From Streptomonospora mangrovi (GTDB taxonomy: Bacteria > Actinomycetota > Actinomycetes > Streptosporangiales > Streptosporangiaceae), in contig NZ_JAJAQC010000036.1 in assembly GCF_027604915.1 (NCBI RefSeq), positions 1 to 64,000 on the forward strand: a stretch of 64,000 nt of DNA, written 5' to 3'. The notes below the pieces were generated by a model, which did no database searches, was not told where the DNA came from, and was given only the letters and a program-made list of their open reading frames with translations. A program made the translations under genes and the position numbers. Below are positions 37,268 through 49,804 of this stretch, piece after piece. Within the stretch, counting starts at the first letter, position 1. Each line of letters starts with the position of its first letter.

Positions 37268-37399
37268 GTCCGTCCGCCTCCTCGTCGCCTCCGGGGTGAC
37301 CGGTCGCCGACCGGTGTACCCATCCCATCGTGGCGGCGCGGTCGGGGGCGTGAGTACGGGCACTCAACTTGCGGCGCGCGCCCGGGGCCGAAACCGGCG

Positions 37400-37444
37400 G
37401 AGGCGCCCCCGCGCCCCCCGGCGGGCGGGGTGCGGGGGCGCCTC
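37400..37444 (-). terminator. second hairpin downstream of pdxA
   Basis: Perfect 13-bp arms (37400-37412 with 37432-37444) and a 19-base loop. Confidence 0.6.
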
Positions 37445-37453
37445 GAAGCCTGC

Positions 37454-37498
37454 GGGCGCACGCGCGGCCGGCGGACGGACACCGGCGCGCGTGCGCCC
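37454..37498 (-). terminator. first hairpin downstream of pdxA
   Basis: Perfect 12-bp arms (37454-37465 with 37487-37498), 32 bases after the pdxA stop. It stacks with a second hairpin, so the sugar-acid operon is doubly terminated. Confidence 0.7.
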
Positions 37499-37529
37499 CT
37501 GGGGGGAGGGCGCGGGGGCGCGGGTGCGG

Positions 37530-38573
37530 CTAGGAGCCGTACTCGGCGCGGATGCGGTCGGCGTAGTGGGAGAACTCGCAGGCGTGCAGGAAAGCCGAGC
37601 GCATGGTGCCCGGGTTGGCCTTGCCGGTGCCCGCGATGTCGAAGGCGGTGCCGTGGTCCACCGAGGTGCGCAGGATCGGCAGCCCCACGGTGACCGAGAT
37701 CGTGCCGTCGAAGTCGAAGGTCTTGGCGGCGATGTGCCCCTGGTCGTGGTATTGGGAGAGCACGCCGTCGTAGCGGTCCTGGAGCAGTTGGTGGAACACC
37801 GAGTCGGCGGGCACCGGCCCGGACACGTCGGCACCGGTGGCGCGCACCCGCTCCACCGCCGGGGCCAGGTGGTCGATCTCCTCGCGGCCGAACGCGCCGT
37901 TCTCGCCGCCGTGGGGGTTGATGGCGGCCACGGCCAGGCGCGGGTTGTCGTGGCCGAACACCCGCAGCGCCGTCAGCGCCTCCTCGATGCTCTTGACCTG
38001 GTGCTCGACGCTGACCTGGTCCAGCGCCGTGCGCAGCGACACGTGCCGGGTGGCGAAGAAGATCTTCTTGCCGCGCACCACGAACATGGTGTTCTGCCGG
38101 GTGACCCCGGTGAGCGCGCCCAGCATCTCGGTGTGGCCCAGGTGCTCGCTGCCCGCCGCCCAGATGGCCTCCTTGTTGATGGGGCCGGTGACGATCCCGG
38201 CGACGCCGCCCTCCATCGCCGCGCCGGTGGCCACCTCGATCGCGCGCACGGCGGCCTCGCCGGCCCGCTTGTCGACCACGCCCCAGGGCAGCTCGGTCTC
38301 GCCCAGCACGCCGATGTCGAAGCAGTCGATCACGCCGTCCTGCTCGGCGGGCAGGTCCCACGAGTCCAGCGCGCGCACCTCCACGTCGATGCCGCACACG
38401 GCGGCGGCGCGGCGCAGCACGGCCGGGTCGGCCACCACGACGGCGCGGGCCGACGCGGAGGCGCCGACCTCGGTGAGGGTGCGCACGGTGATCTCGGGGC
38501 CGATCCCCACGGGGTCGCCCACGGTGACCGCGAGGGCGGGGCGCCCGGGGGCGGTCTGCGTTCGTTCGGACAT
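37530..38573 (-). CDS. pdxA2: PdxA2-type 4-phospho-D-threonate dehydrogenase
   Basis: 347 residues of the PdxA family. Metal-binding histidines appear in HLGHTEML, YHDQGH and DHGTAFDIAGTGKANPGTM; substrate residues in GDPVGIGPEI. In B6 synthesis PdxA oxidises 4-phosphohydroxythreonine, but homologues next to a DUF1537 kinase (PdxA2) oxidise and decarboxylate 4-phospho-D-threonate to dihydroxyacetone phosphate. The operon with that kinase, a GntP permease and a DeoR regulator supports the PdxA2 role. ATG 38573 follows GGAGGAA. Last gene of the operon. Confidence 0.9.
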   Translation of the reverse strand: MSERTQTAPGRPALAVTVGDPVGIGPEITVRTLTEVGASASARAVVVADPAVLRRAAAVCGIDVEVRALDSWDLPAEQDGVIDCFDIGVLGETELPWGVVDKRAGEAAVRAIEVATGAAMEGGVAGIVTGPINKEAIWAAGSEHLGHTEMLGALTGVTRQNTMFVVRGKKIFFATRHVSLRTALDQVSVEHQVKSIEEALTALRVFGHDNPRLAVAAINPHGGENGAFGREEIDHLAPAVERVRATGADVSGPVPADSVFHQLLQDRYDGVLSQYHDQGHIAAKTFDFDGTISVTVGLPILRTSVDHGTAFDIAGTGKANPGTMRSAFLHACEFSHYADRIRAEYGS

Positions 38574-38649
38574 CTCGGGTTCCTCCCAGTTGGCCGGCCC
38601 GGCCGCGCGGGCGCGCGGCCGGGCGCCGTCGTTTTCCTGCCGGTGCTGC

Positions 38650-40062
38650 TCAGCCGGCGCGGCGGTGCGCCGGAGCCGGTCGGGCGCCCTGGCCCGGCCC
38701 GGCGGGGGGTGGGGACGCGGGCGCGGGGCGCGCCGGGGGCGGGGGGTGCTCGGCGACCTCGGCGGCGACCGTGCGCATGCGCGCCTGGACCGCGCGGCGC
38801 AGCCGGTTGAAGCACTCCACCAGGGTGCTGTCGTCGCCCACGAGCCCGCCCTTGGTGACCACCGGCACGCCGTCGAGCGGGCCGCCGCTGAGGCGGCCGT
38901 GCACGGCGAGCGGCACGACCTCGCCGCCCACCTCGAAGGCGCGCACGCCCAGCGCCTCCAGCACGGCCGAGGTGACCTCGCCGCCGCTGGTGTAGAGGCC
39001 GCTGGGGACGGCGGTGCCCGCGGCGCGGGCCACCACGTCGGCCACCAGCGCCGCCAGCAGTCCGGGCAGCGCGAGCTTGGCGGCCTCGGGCAGGTCCACC
39101 ACGTCGCGGGCCGAGCCGGCGGTGCGCACCACGACCGGTTCGGGGAACTCCGCCTCCTCCAGGTGGGCCAGAACCTCCCCGGCCACCTCGGCACGGTAGG
39201 CGGGCTCGGCCGAGGCCAGGCGGGCGGCGTCGACGTCGACGAACCGGACCGGGCCGGTGCGCGCCAGCGCGTCCAACTGGCGGCGGGTCAGCTCGGTGGC
39301 GCTTCCCACCACCGCCAGCAGCGGGCCCGCCGCCGCCGCCCGGCCGCGCAGCCGCAGCGCGTCGGCCAGCAGCGCCCCGGTGGGTCCGGGGTCCACCGCC
39401 ACCCACACGGTGTCCTGCTCGCGGGCGACCTCGGCGGCGGCCTGGGCGATGTCGGCCAGGTGCTGCTCGGTGAGCGCGTCGCACAGCACGACGGGCTCCT
39501 CGCCGGCCGCCAGCGCGGTGGCCAGGGTGCCCTGGGTGACCGTGCGCAGCGGCACGTGGCGCACGGCCAGGCCGGTCTGCTCGGCGACGATGTCGGCGAC
39601 CACGCTGGTGCGCATGGGGTTGAGCGGGTCCAGGGCCAGCTCGCTGCGCTCCAGCGGCAGCCCGTCGAGCAACTGCACGCCGTCGACGGTGACCCGGCCC
39701 GAGGCGGGGAAGGCCGGGGCGAACAGGGCGCGCACCCGCGCGCGGGGGTCGACCCGGTCGCGGACCGCCCGCCAGGCCGCCTCCAGTTCGGCGCCGATGT
39801 TGCCGCGCAGGGTGGTGTCGGTGCGCTTGACCACCAGGCCCACGGGCCACACCGCCGCCACCGCCTCGGCCACCAGGTGCGCCGCCCGGGCGGGCGGCAC
39901 GTGCCGGCTGTCGAGGTTGGTCACGACCACGTCGTAGTCGCGGGCCGCGCGCGCCGCCTGGTCGGGGGCGACGGTGGCCACCCGCATCCCGGCGCGCGCG
40001 AAGCGGGCGCCGGTGGCGTTGGCGCCGGTGAGGTCGTCGGCGACGACGAGCACGTGGGCCAC
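38650..40062 (-). CDS. dtnK: four-carbon acid sugar kinase (D-threonate kinase)
   Basis: 470 residues, DUF1537 family (SBD_N plus NBD_C). It begins with the substrate-binding DDLTGANATGARFA motif and has VVKRTDTTLRGNIGAEL. The C-terminal nucleotide-binding part includes GLYTSGGEVTSAVLEALGV and VVTKGGLVGDDSTL. It would phosphorylate D-threonate (or D-erythronate) at C4, supplying the dehydrogenase encoded next. The last 40 residues are a Pro/Ala-rich tail beyond the domain. It starts 9 bp after the permease gene ends. Confidence 0.92.
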   Translation of the reverse strand: MAHVLVVADDLTGANATGARFARAGMRVATVAPDQAARAARDYDVVVTNLDSRHVPPARAAHLVAEAVAAVWPVGLVVKRTDTTLRGNIGAELEAAWRAVRDRVDPRARVRALFAPAFPASGRVTVDGVQLLDGLPLERSELALDPLNPMRTSVVADIVAEQTGLAVRHVPLRTVTQGTLATALAAGEEPVVLCDALTEQHLADIAQAAAEVAREQDTVWVAVDPGPTGALLADALRLRGRAAAAGPLLAVVGSATELTRRQLDALARTGPVRFVDVDAARLASAEPAYRAEVAGEVLAHLEEAEFPEPVVVRTAGSARDVVDLPEAAKLALPGLLAALVADVVARAAGTAVPSGLYTSGGEVTSAVLEALGVRAFEVGGEVVPLAVHGRLSGGPLDGVPVVTKGGLVGDDSTLVECFNRLRRAVQARMRTVAAEVAEHPPPPARPAPASPPPAGPGQGARPAPAHRRAG

Positions 40063-40071
40063 GGTGTCCTC

Positions 40072-41472
40072 CTATCCCAGAATCAGCGCGGCGATGCCGA
40101 GCAGCGGCAGGCTGGCCGCCCACAGCACGGTCGACATGCCCGACCACATCTTCACGGCGGCGCCCCCGGTCAGCCCGGTGAAGCGGGTGACCACCCAGAA
40201 GTAGGAGTCGCTGACGTAGGAGAAGACGAACGACCCGGCGCAGGCGGAGAGCACCGCCACCGTGGGGTCGATGCCGGCCGACTGCACGACGGGGGCGCTG
40301 AGGGTGGCGGCGGTGATCATGGCGACCGTGCCCGAGCCCTGGGCCAGGCGCACGAAGGTGGCGATGATGAACGGCATCAGGAACATCGGCACGGGCCAGC
40401 CGGCCACGGCCTCGCCCAGCGCGTCGCCCACGCCGGACTGGCGCAGGACCTCGCCGAAGGCGCCGCCGGCGCCGGTGATGAAGACGATCATGCCGGCCGA
40501 GGCCGCGGCGGCGGTCAGCCAGCCGATGACGGTCTTGCGGGGGGTGCCGCGGCGGGGCAGCACGTAGACGCCGACCGCCAGGCCGATGAGCAGCGCGATG
40601 GCGGGGTTGCCGATGAAGGTGAAGACCTCGGCCAGGGCGGTGCCCTCGGCCACGGCCGTGCTGACGGTGTTGCCGATGATCAGCAGCAGCGGCAGCAGCA
40701 GCGGGATCGCGGCCACCAGCGGGTTGACGCGGGGGCGCTCGGGGGCGGTGGGCTCGGCGTCCGTCCCGGCGGACCCGGCGGAGCCGGTGCCGGACTCCCC
40801 GGCCGATCCGGAAGTGCCGGCGGCGGCCATCTCGGGCACGAGGTCGGGGTCGAGCTGCTTCTCCAGGCGCGGACCCATGATGCGGGCGTAGGCCACCACG
40901 ACGGGGATGAGCACGATGGACATCAGGCCGCCGGCCAGGATCACGGTGCCCAGGTCGGCGCCGAGCAGGCCCACGGCGGCGAGGGGGCCGGGGGTGGGCG
41001 GCACCAGGTGGTGGGTGATGGACAGCCCGCCGGCCAGCGCCAGCGACAGGGTGACCAGGGGCTTGCCGTAGCGCCGGGCCAGGGAGCGGGCCAGCGGGTG
41101 CAGGATGACGAATCCGGAGTCGCAGAACACCGGGACGGACACGACCGCGCCGGTGGCGGTCATGGCGACGTCCTCGCGGCCCTTGCCGGCCATGTTCAGG
41201 AACATTCGCGCCAGCGCGTCGGCGCCGCCGCTCTCCTCCAGCACCTTGCCGATCATCACGCCCAGGGCGATGACGATGCCGATCCCGGCCAGGGTGTTGC
41301 CGAAGCCGGTGGTGATGTGCTCGATCAGCTCGGTGACCGGCACGCCGGCGATCACACCGGTGACCAGCGCGCCGGCCAGCAGGCCGACGAACGCGTCCAA
41401 CCGCGTCCAGACGATGATCGCGACGACCGCGGCGACGCCGATGATCAGCGCCGCGAGAAGGTGTAGTTCCAT
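40072..41472 (-). CDS. GntP family gluconate/sugar-acid:H+ symporter
   Basis: A 466-residue permease with about 12 membrane segments. GntP signatures: ITTGFGNTLAGIGIVIALG near the N-terminus, VPVFCDSGFVILHPLA, and SITHHLVPPTPGPLAAVGLLGADLG. A Gly/Ser-rich hydrophilic loop of about 40 residues lies in the middle. Given its operon partners it should import D-threonate or a related four-carbon acid rather than gluconate. ATG 41472, 19 bp after the regulator gene. Confidence 0.92.
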   Translation of the reverse strand: MELHLLAALIIGVAAVVAIIVWTRLDAFVGLLAGALVTGVIAGVPVTELIEHITTGFGNTLAGIGIVIALGVMIGKVLEESGGADALARMFLNMAGKGREDVAMTATGAVVSVPVFCDSGFVILHPLARSLARRYGKPLVTLSLALAGGLSITHHLVPPTPGPLAAVGLLGADLGTVILAGGLMSIVLIPVVVAYARIMGPRLEKQLDPDLVPEMAAAGTSGSAGESGTGSAGSAGTDAEPTAPERPRVNPLVAAIPLLLPLLLIIGNTVSTAVAEGTALAEVFTFIGNPAIALLIGLAVGVYVLPRRGTPRKTVIGWLTAAAASAGMIVFITGAGGAFGEVLRQSGVGDALGEAVAGWPVPMFLMPFIIATFVRLAQGSGTVAMITAATLSAPVVQSAGIDPTVAVLSACAGSFVFSYVSDSYFWVVTRFTGLTGGAAVKMWSGMSTVLWAASLPLLGIAALILG

Positions 41473-41491
41473 GTCCGCCCCTTTCGTGGGG

Positions 41492-42277
41492 TCAATCCGT
41501 TGCCGCAGGCGTGTTGGGGCCGCCTGCCGTCTCCACGACGCGGAGTTCGCACGCGGGGTCGGCGTCGAGGAGCCGGGTGTCCTCCGCGCTGATGCCGTCG
41601 TCGGTGAGGAGGACGTAGTGGCCGGGCAGGACCGCCCAGTAGGCGTACTCCTCGGCACGCACCTTGCTGGAGTCGGCCACCACCACGACCGTGCGCGCGC
41701 TGCGCATCTGGAGTTCCTTCATCGCCGCCAGTTCGGGGCTGGGGCAGTTGACGCCGCGGCCGGGGACGATCCCGTCGGCCCCGATGAAGGCGATGTCGGC
41801 GGTGATGCGGTCGAGCACGCCGCGGGCGTAGTCGCCCACGATGGAGCCGCGCCGGCGCCGCACCCGGCCGCCGATGACGATCAGCTCGATCCCCTCGGCG
41901 TCGTGGAGCGCGGTCATGGGCCCCAGCCCGCTGGTGACCACGGTCGGTCCCGACCGCTGGGCCAGCCGCTCGGCGATGAACGTGGTCGTGCTGCCCGCGT
42001 CGAGCAGCACCACGTGGTCGTCCTGGACCAGGTCGGCGGCGCAGGCGGCGATGCGCCGCTTGGCCGGGGCGTGGCGCAGGCTCTTCTGGGTCCACGACAG
42101 CTCCCCGCCCGCGGGTGCGGGCACGGCCCCGCCGTGGGTGCGCACGACCTTGCCGGCCTGCTCCAGTTCGGCGAGGCCCCGCCGGACGGTGGAGGGGCTG
42201 ATGCCGAGTGCCCGGGCGAGGTCCTCGACCCGCTGGACGCCGTCGGTGACGGCGTCGAGCAGCTCTTGATGGCGCAC
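41492..42277 (-). CDS. DeoR/GlpR family transcriptional regulator
   Basis: 261 residues. The N-terminal DeoR helix-turn-helix (RVEDLARALGISPSTVRRGLAELEQAGKVVRTHGG) is followed by a DeoRC sugar-phosphate sensor domain (LLDAGSTTTFIAERL, VVTSGL, IGADGI). It is the first gene of the operon for uptake and breakdown of a four-carbon sugar acid and probably represses it until a phosphorylated intermediate appears. Two 16-bp direct repeats lie upstream of its GTG start, so it is probably autoregulated. Confidence 0.92.
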   Translation of the reverse strand: MRHQELLDAVTDGVQRVEDLARALGISPSTVRRGLAELEQAGKVVRTHGGAVPAPAGGELSWTQKSLRHAPAKRRIAACAADLVQDDHVVLLDAGSTTTFIAERLAQRSGPTVVTSGLGPMTALHDAEGIELIVIGGRVRRRRGSIVGDYARGVLDRITADIAFIGADGIVPGRGVNCPSPELAAMKELQMRSARTVVVVADSSKVRAEEYAYWAVLPGHYVLLTDDGISAEDTRLLDADPACELRVVETAGGPNTPAATD

Positions 42278-42290
42278 CCTGACTCCTACG

Positions 42291-42347
42291 TGCTCATTTC
42301 GCGCAAGTTAACTCCCAGATAATGACCCATGTGCTCACGTTGCGCAA
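42291..42347. promoter_or_regulatory. paired operator of the DeoR-controlled operon
   Basis: TGCTCATTTCGCGCAA (42291-42306) and TGCTCACGTTGCGCAA (42332-42347) are direct repeats 41 bp apart, about four helical turns, with the outer six bases on each side identical. They begin 14 bp upstream of the deoR start. The spacing fits co-operative binding of a DeoR tetramer. The AT-rich stretch between them probably holds the promoter. Confidence 0.75.
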
Positions 42348-42618
42348 CAGATGACCGGAAAATTGACTAAAACGCGCAGCGGGGTCGGGAGTGTGCACCG
42401 CGTCACCAACGCGCCGGAAACCGGTACGGCGCCGGGCCTGCCGTTTCGGGAGAGGGGTGCGCCGAGGCGGCGGAGGCAGCCGGGCGCGCACGCCGACGGC
42501 CCCCGGAGAGCGTGGAAACCACCCCAACCGGGGGCCGGCCGCGCGCGGATCAACGGTCCGCGCGCCACCTGAACGCGCGGGTCCACCGCCGACCGGGCGA
42601 CCGCCCGGCCGCGGGCGG

Positions 42619-44406
42619 TCAGGCCGCCAGGTGGCGGCGGACGCGGCGGGCGATTCCGGCGGCGTCCAGGCCGGCCTCGGCCAGCAGGCGGTCGCGGGAG
42701 GCGTGCGCCAGGAAGCGCGGCGGCAGCGCCTGGGTGAGCACCCGGGGCGGGCGCGGGCGGTTCGCCAGCGCCTGGGCCAGCCGGCCGCCCAGCGCGCCGG
42801 TGGTGCAGGTGTCCTCGACCGCGACCACCAGGTCGCGGCCCTCGGCCAGCGCGCACAGCCCCGCCGGCAGCGGCGCGCACCAGCGCGGATCGACCACGTC
42901 GGTGGGCACGCCGCCGGCGGCGAGGTCGGCCGCCGCCTCCAGGCAGGGCTGGGCCATCGGCCCCACCGCCACCAGCAGTACCCGGGCGCTCGGGTCCTCG
43001 CGCAAGACGTCGCAGCCGCCCGCCCGGCGCACCGTCGGGATGTCGGGGCCCGCCGCCGCCTTGGGGTAGCGCAGCGCGGTGGGGCCGTCGGCGGTGCCGA
43101 CCGCCTCGCGCAGGAGTTCGCGCAGCCGGGCGCAGTCGCGCGGGGCGGCCAGCGCCAGCCCCGGCACCACCGGCAGCAGCGAGGCGTCCCACATGCCGTG
43201 GTGGCTGGCGCCGTCGGGGCCGGTGATCCCGGCGCGGTCGAGCACGAAGGTCACCGGCAGCCGGTGCAGCGCGACGTCGGTCAGCACCTGGTCCACGGCC
43301 CGGCCCAAAAACGCGGCGTAGACGGCCACCACCGGGTGCAGCCCGCCCAGCGCCAGCCCGGCGGCCGAGGTGACCGCGTGCTGCTCGGCGATCCCGACGT
43401 CGTAGACCCGGTCGGGGAAGCGCTCGGCGAACGGCCCCAGGCCGGCGGGCAGCCGCATGGCGCCGGTCACGCACACCAGGTCGGGGCGCTCGGCGCCCAG
43501 CGCGGTGACCTCCTCGCCGAAGACCGAGGTCCAGGTGGGGCCGCCGGGGCGCACCGGGCGCCCGGTGCCGGGGTCGATCACGCCCACGGCGTGCATGTGG
43601 TCGCTGTCGTCGGCCTCGGCCGGGGCGTACCCCCGGCCCTTGCGGGTCAGGCAGTGCACCACCACCGGGCGGCCCAGCGCGTCGGCGGCGCGCAGGGCGT
43701 CCTCGACGGCGGCGGTGTCGTGGCCGTCGACCGGGCCGAGGTAGGCCAGCCCGAGGCCCTCGAAGACCGTGGTAGCGCCCGACCCGCCGCGCAGCGCGGC
43801 CAGGTGGCGGGCGATTCCGCCGACCGTGGGCGAGTAGGAGCGGCCGTTGTCGTTGAGCACCACCACGACCGGCCGGTGCGGCGCCGCGCCCAGGTTGTTC
43901 AGCGCCTCCCAGCTCATGCCGCCGGTCAGCGCGCCGTCGCCGACCACGGCCACCACGCGCCGCCCGGCCGGCCCGCGCAGCGCGGCGGCCTTGGCCAGGC
44001 CGTCGGCGTAGGACAGCGCGGTGGAGGCGTGGGAGTTCTCGATGAGGTCGTGGCGCGACTCCGCCCGCGAGGGGTAGCCGGAGAGGCCGCCCTCCTGGCG
44101 CAGCGTGGCGAACGCCTCGGCGCGCCCGGTGAGGATCTTGTGGACGTAGGTCTGGTGGCCGGTGTCGAAGACCAGGGCGTCGCGCGCGGAGTCGAACACC
44201 CGGTGCAGCGCGATGGTCAGCTCGACCGCGCCCAGGTTGGGGCCCAGGTGCCCGCCGGTGCGCGCGACCGTCTCGACCAGGAACCGGCGGATCTGGTCGG
44301 CGAGGTCGGGCAGCGCCTCGGCGGGCAGCCGGCGCAGGTCCTCGGGGCCGGTGATGGCCGCCAGGGCGGCGGTGTGCGCGCCAGTGGCGGAGGTGGCGGG
44401 GCTCAT
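42619..44406 (-). CDS. dxs: 1-deoxy-D-xylulose-5-phosphate synthase
   Basis: 595 residues. DXS makes deoxyxylulose phosphate from pyruvate and glyceraldehyde 3-phosphate with thiamine diphosphate, the first step of the MEP pathway. Seen: [20 protein letters not shown] motif [16 protein letters not shown] then [12 protein letters not shown], catalytic Glu in [10 protein letters not shown], and [15 protein letters not shown]. About 30-40 residues shorter than typical housekeeping DXS, mainly in the middle. Its ATG overlaps the ispH stop by 4 bp. As the last gene of the encapsulin operon it is probably a second, dedicated copy. Confidence 0.94.
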   Translation of the reverse strand: MSPATSATGAHTAALAAITGPEDLRRLPAEALPDLADQIRRFLVETVARTGGHLGPNLGAVELTIALHRVFDSARDALVFDTGHQTYVHKILTGRAEAFATLRQEGGLSGYPSRAESRHDLIENSHASTALSYADGLAKAAALRGPAGRRVVAVVGDGALTGGMSWEALNNLGAAPHRPVVVVLNDNGRSYSPTVGGIARHLAALRGGSGATTVFEGLGLAYLGPVDGHDTAAVEDALRAADALGRPVVVHCLTRKGRGYAPAEADDSDHMHAVGVIDPGTGRPVRPGGPTWTSVFGEEVTALGAERPDLVCVTGAMRLPAGLGPFAERFPDRVYDVGIAEQHAVTSAAGLALGGLHPVVAVYAAFLGRAVDQVLTDVALHRLPVTFVLDRAGITGPDGASHHGMWDASLLPVVPGLALAAPRDCARLRELLREAVGTADGPTALRYPKAAAGPDIPTVRRAGGCDVLREDPSARVLLVAVGPMAQPCLEAAADLAAGGVPTDVVDPRWCAPLPAGLCALAEGRDLVVAVEDTCTTGALGGRLAQALANRPRPPRVLTQALPPRFLAHASRDRLLAEAGLDAAGIARRVRRHLAA

Positions 44407-45734
44407 GGCCGCCTCACCGCCGAGGGCAGGGTGAACCGCACGGTCTCGCGGGTGGTCTCGCGTTCGCGCACGGCCACGCGGCCCAGCCCGCCCAGCGCGG
44501 TGATCACGGCCTCGACCAGGCCGGGCGGTGCCGAGGCGCCGGCGGTCAGGCCGACCGTGGCGGCGCCGGCCAGCCAGTCGGCGCGGATGTCGCCGGTGTC
44601 GTCCACCAGGTGGGCCGGGGTGCCGCCGCGCCGGGCGAGTTCGACCAGGCGCTGGGAGTTGGAGGAGTTGTGCGAGCCCACCACCAGCACGAGGTCGGCG
44701 TCCTCGGCGATCGAGCGCAAGGCGTCCTGGCGGTTGGTGGTGGCGTAGCAGATATCGGCGGAGGCGGGACCGCGCAGGTCGGGGAAGCGGGCGCGCAGCG
44801 CATCGACCACCTCGGCGGTCTCGTCCACGGCCAGCGTGGTCTGGGTCAGGTAGGACACCCGGCGGGGGTCGGGGACCTCCAGGGCGGCGGCGTCGGCGGG
44901 GGTCTCGACCAGGACGGTGCGCTCGGGCGCCTCGCCGAGGGTGCCCTCGACCTCCTCGTGCCCGGCGTGGCCGATCAGCACCACGGTGTCGCCGCGGTCG
45001 GCGTAGCGGCGGGCCTCGGTGTGGACCTTGGTGACCAGCGGGCAGGTGGCGTCGACCACCCGAAGGTCGCGGTCGGCGGCCTCGGCGCGCACGGCCGGCG
45101 AGACGCCGTGGGCGGAGAACACCACGGTGGCGCCCTCGGGCACGGCCGAGAGTTCGTCCACGAACACCGCGCCCCGGGACTCCAGGTCGGCGACCACGTG
45201 GGTGTTGTGCACGATCTGCTTGCGCACGTAGACCGGGCTGCCGCGCTGGGCCAGCGCCCGCTCCACGATCTCCACGGCGCGCTCGACCCCGGCGCAGAAG
45301 GAGCGCGGTGCGGCGAGCAGGACAGTGCGGGTGGGGCCGGCCGCCGCCCGCCAGGCTGCGAAGGCGGCGCGCGCGGCGTCGGCGGGGTCGGGCCCGCCGG
45401 CGGCCAGGGGGCCGGGCACCAGGCCGATGCCGGCGGGCGGGGCGGTGCAGGTGAGCACGGCCGCGGCGGCGCCGTCGGGCGCGGCGGCGGGTGCGGCGCC
45501 GGGCGGGCCGAGGGCGCCGGGCGCGGCCACCGGCAGCGGGCCGCGCACCACGGCCGCGCCGCGCCGGCGCAGCTCGCCGGCCACCAGGTCGGCGGCCGGG
45601 CACGGGATCTCGGCGGGGGCGGCGCCGTCGGTCCGCACGAGGCGGTCGGCGACGAGCACGGCGCCGGCGGGCACGTGCCCGGGGTCGCCCGCCGCCAGCA
45701 CATGTACGGTGCCGTTCGGGGATGTGTCGGTCAT
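44403..45734 (-). CDS. ispH: 4-hydroxy-3-methylbut-2-enyl diphosphate reductase with N-terminal extension
   Basis: 443 residues. IspH reduces HMBPP to IPP and DMAPP, the last MEP step, using a 4Fe-4S cluster. The cluster cysteines are present: C147 ([10 protein letters not shown]), C231 ([11 protein letters not shown]) and C329 ([10 protein letters not shown]). The active-site region [13 protein letters not shown] is intact. About 138 residues precede the catalytic domain and look like a separate alpha/beta domain of the kind seen in some streptomycete IspH proteins. It is coupled to dxs by a 4-bp overlap and lies 39 bp after the polyprenyl synthase gene. Confidence 0.94.
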   Translation of the reverse strand: MTDTSPNGTVHVLAAGDPGHVPAGAVLVADRLVRTDGAAPAEIPCPAADLVAGELRRRGAAVVRGPLPVAAPGALGPPGAAPAAAPDGAAAAVLTCTAPPAGIGLVPGPLAAGGPDPADAARAAFAAWRAAAGPTRTVLLAAPRSFCAGVERAVEIVERALAQRGSPVYVRKQIVHNTHVVADLESRGAVFVDELSAVPEGATVVFSAHGVSPAVRAEAADRDLRVVDATCPLVTKVHTEARRYADRGDTVVLIGHAGHEEVEGTLGEAPERTVLVETPADAAALEVPDPRRVSYLTQTTLAVDETAEVVDALRARFPDLRGPASADICYATTNRQDALRSIAEDADLVLVVGSHNSSNSQRLVELARRGGTPAHLVDDTGDIRADWLAGAATVGLTAGASAPPGLVEAVITALGGLGRVAVRERETTRETVRFTLPSAVRRP

Positions 45735-45773
45735 GGGCGGTATGCCTCCTCGGCTGGGCCGGTGGCCCGGTGG

Positions 45774-46814
45774 TCAGTGGTCGCGTCGGGTGGCCAGCCG
45801 CGCCAGCAGGGCGAGTTCGGCGGCGGCCCGGCGGTCGGGGGCCGCCGAGCGCAGGCGGGCCAGCGCGGTCTCCAGCAGCGCGGCGGTCTCGCGCTCGCTC
45901 CAGGCCCGCCCGCCGGCCAGGTCCACGAGTTCGGCGGCGCGGACGAGTTCGGCGCCGTCCAGCGGGCGGTCGGCGGCCAGCAGTTCGGCGAGTTCGGCGG
46001 CATGGGGGGTGCCGCCGGACAGCGCGGCGACCACCGGCAGCGACTTCTTGCGGTTGCGCAGGTCGGAGTGGACGGGTTTGCCGGTGACAGCGGGGTCGCC
46101 CCAGATGCCGAGGAGGTCGTCGGCGATCTGGAAGGCGAGCCCCAGCAGCTCACCGAAGCGGCGGAGGTCGGCGCGCTGCTCGGCGCCGCCCCCGCCGAAG
46201 ACGGCGCCCAGTTCGCAGGCGCTGCCCAGCAGGGCGCCGGTCTTGGCCTCGGCCATGGCGCGGCACTCGGTCAGCACGACGTCGCCGCGCCGCTCGAAGG
46301 CCATGTCGCGGCTCTGGCCGTCGATGAGGCGCTGCACAGTGGCGGTGAGGCCGCGCACGGTGTCGTCGGCGGCGGGGTGGCCGCTGGCGGCGAGCACGTC
46401 GAAGGCCAGCGCCAGCAGGGAGTCGCCGGCCAGGATGGCCCCGCCCACCCCGAACACGCTCCAGGCGGTGGGGCGGTGGCGGCGGGTGGTGTCGCCGTCC
46501 ATCACGTCGTCGTGCAGCAGGGAGAAGTTGTGCACCAGCTCCACCGCCACGGCCGCCGGGACGGCCGCCTCCCAGGTGCCGCCGACCGCGTCGGCGGCGA
46601 GCAGGGCCAGCGCGGGGCGGAACAGCTTGCCGCCCCCACCGCCCGCCGGATTGCCGTCCTGGTCGCGCCAGCCGAAGTGGTACTCGGCGATCGCGCGCGG
46701 CGCGGGGGGCAGCGTCTCCACGGCCGCCCGCACAGCCGGCCCCGCGATGTCGCGGGCGCGGGCCAGGACCTCCGCCGCCGGACGTGCTCCCGTGGTGTCC
46801 TCGACTGTCGCCAT
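45774..46814 (-). CDS. polyprenyl synthase, predicted family 2 encapsulin cargo
   Basis: A 346-residue trans-prenyltransferase. First Asp-rich motif DDVMD (residues 102-106, in [18 protein letters not shown]); second motif [13 protein letters not shown] (near 229-240) with Gly where the last Asp is usual. Phe sits five residues before the first motif, which in related enzymes favours a short product (C10-C15). NCBI-type annotation of this family is family 2 encapsulin cargo polyprenyl transferase, and it lies 36 bp after a shell gene. Only about 14 flexible residues precede the fold if ATG 46814 is the start, or 25 from 46847, so no long disordered loading tail is visible. Confidence 0.9.
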   Translation of the reverse strand: MATVEDTTGARPAAEVLARARDIAGPAVRAAVETLPPAPRAIAEYHFGWRDQDGNPAGGGGGKLFRPALALLAADAVGGTWEAAVPAAVAVELVHNFSLLHDDVMDGDTTRRHRPTAWSVFGVGGAILAGDSLLALAFDVLAASGHPAADDTVRGLTATVQRLIDGQSRDMAFERRGDVVLTECRAMAEAKTGALLGSACELGAVFGGGGAEQRADLRRFGELLGLAFQIADDLLGIWGDPAVTGKPVHSDLRNRKKSLPVVAALSGGTPHAAELAELLAADRPLDGAELVRAAELVDLAGGRAWSERETAALLETALARLRSAAPDRRAAAELALLARLATRRDH

Positions 46815-46850
46815 GCGGCGCCCCATCCCTTCGGTTGGAAACGGCACGTC

Positions 46851-48242
<1,392 letters not shown>

Positions 48243-48349
48243 GGTGTGCACCACCCATCGTGTGAGGTGTCGGTTTGCGGGGGTCGGGCCGGCGCGGCGG
48301 GGGCCCCCGGGGGGGCCGGAGGCGCCGGCGGGGGCGCCGCCCCGACCGT

Positions 48350-48383
48350 GCCCGGCCGCCGCGGGGGGAGGCGGCGGCCGGGC
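48350..48383 (-). terminator. intercistronic hairpin between the two shell genes
   Basis: A perfect 13-bp stem (48350-48362 with 48371-48383) with an 8-base loop lies 20 bases after the upstream shell gene's stop and about 110 bases before the next start. It could terminate part of the transcripts or protect the 3' end of the first message, setting the ratio of the two shell proteins. Confidence 0.65.
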
Positions 48384-48403
48384 GCCGGCCGGGGGGCCGG
48401 GGG

Positions 48404-49804
<1,401 letters not shown>

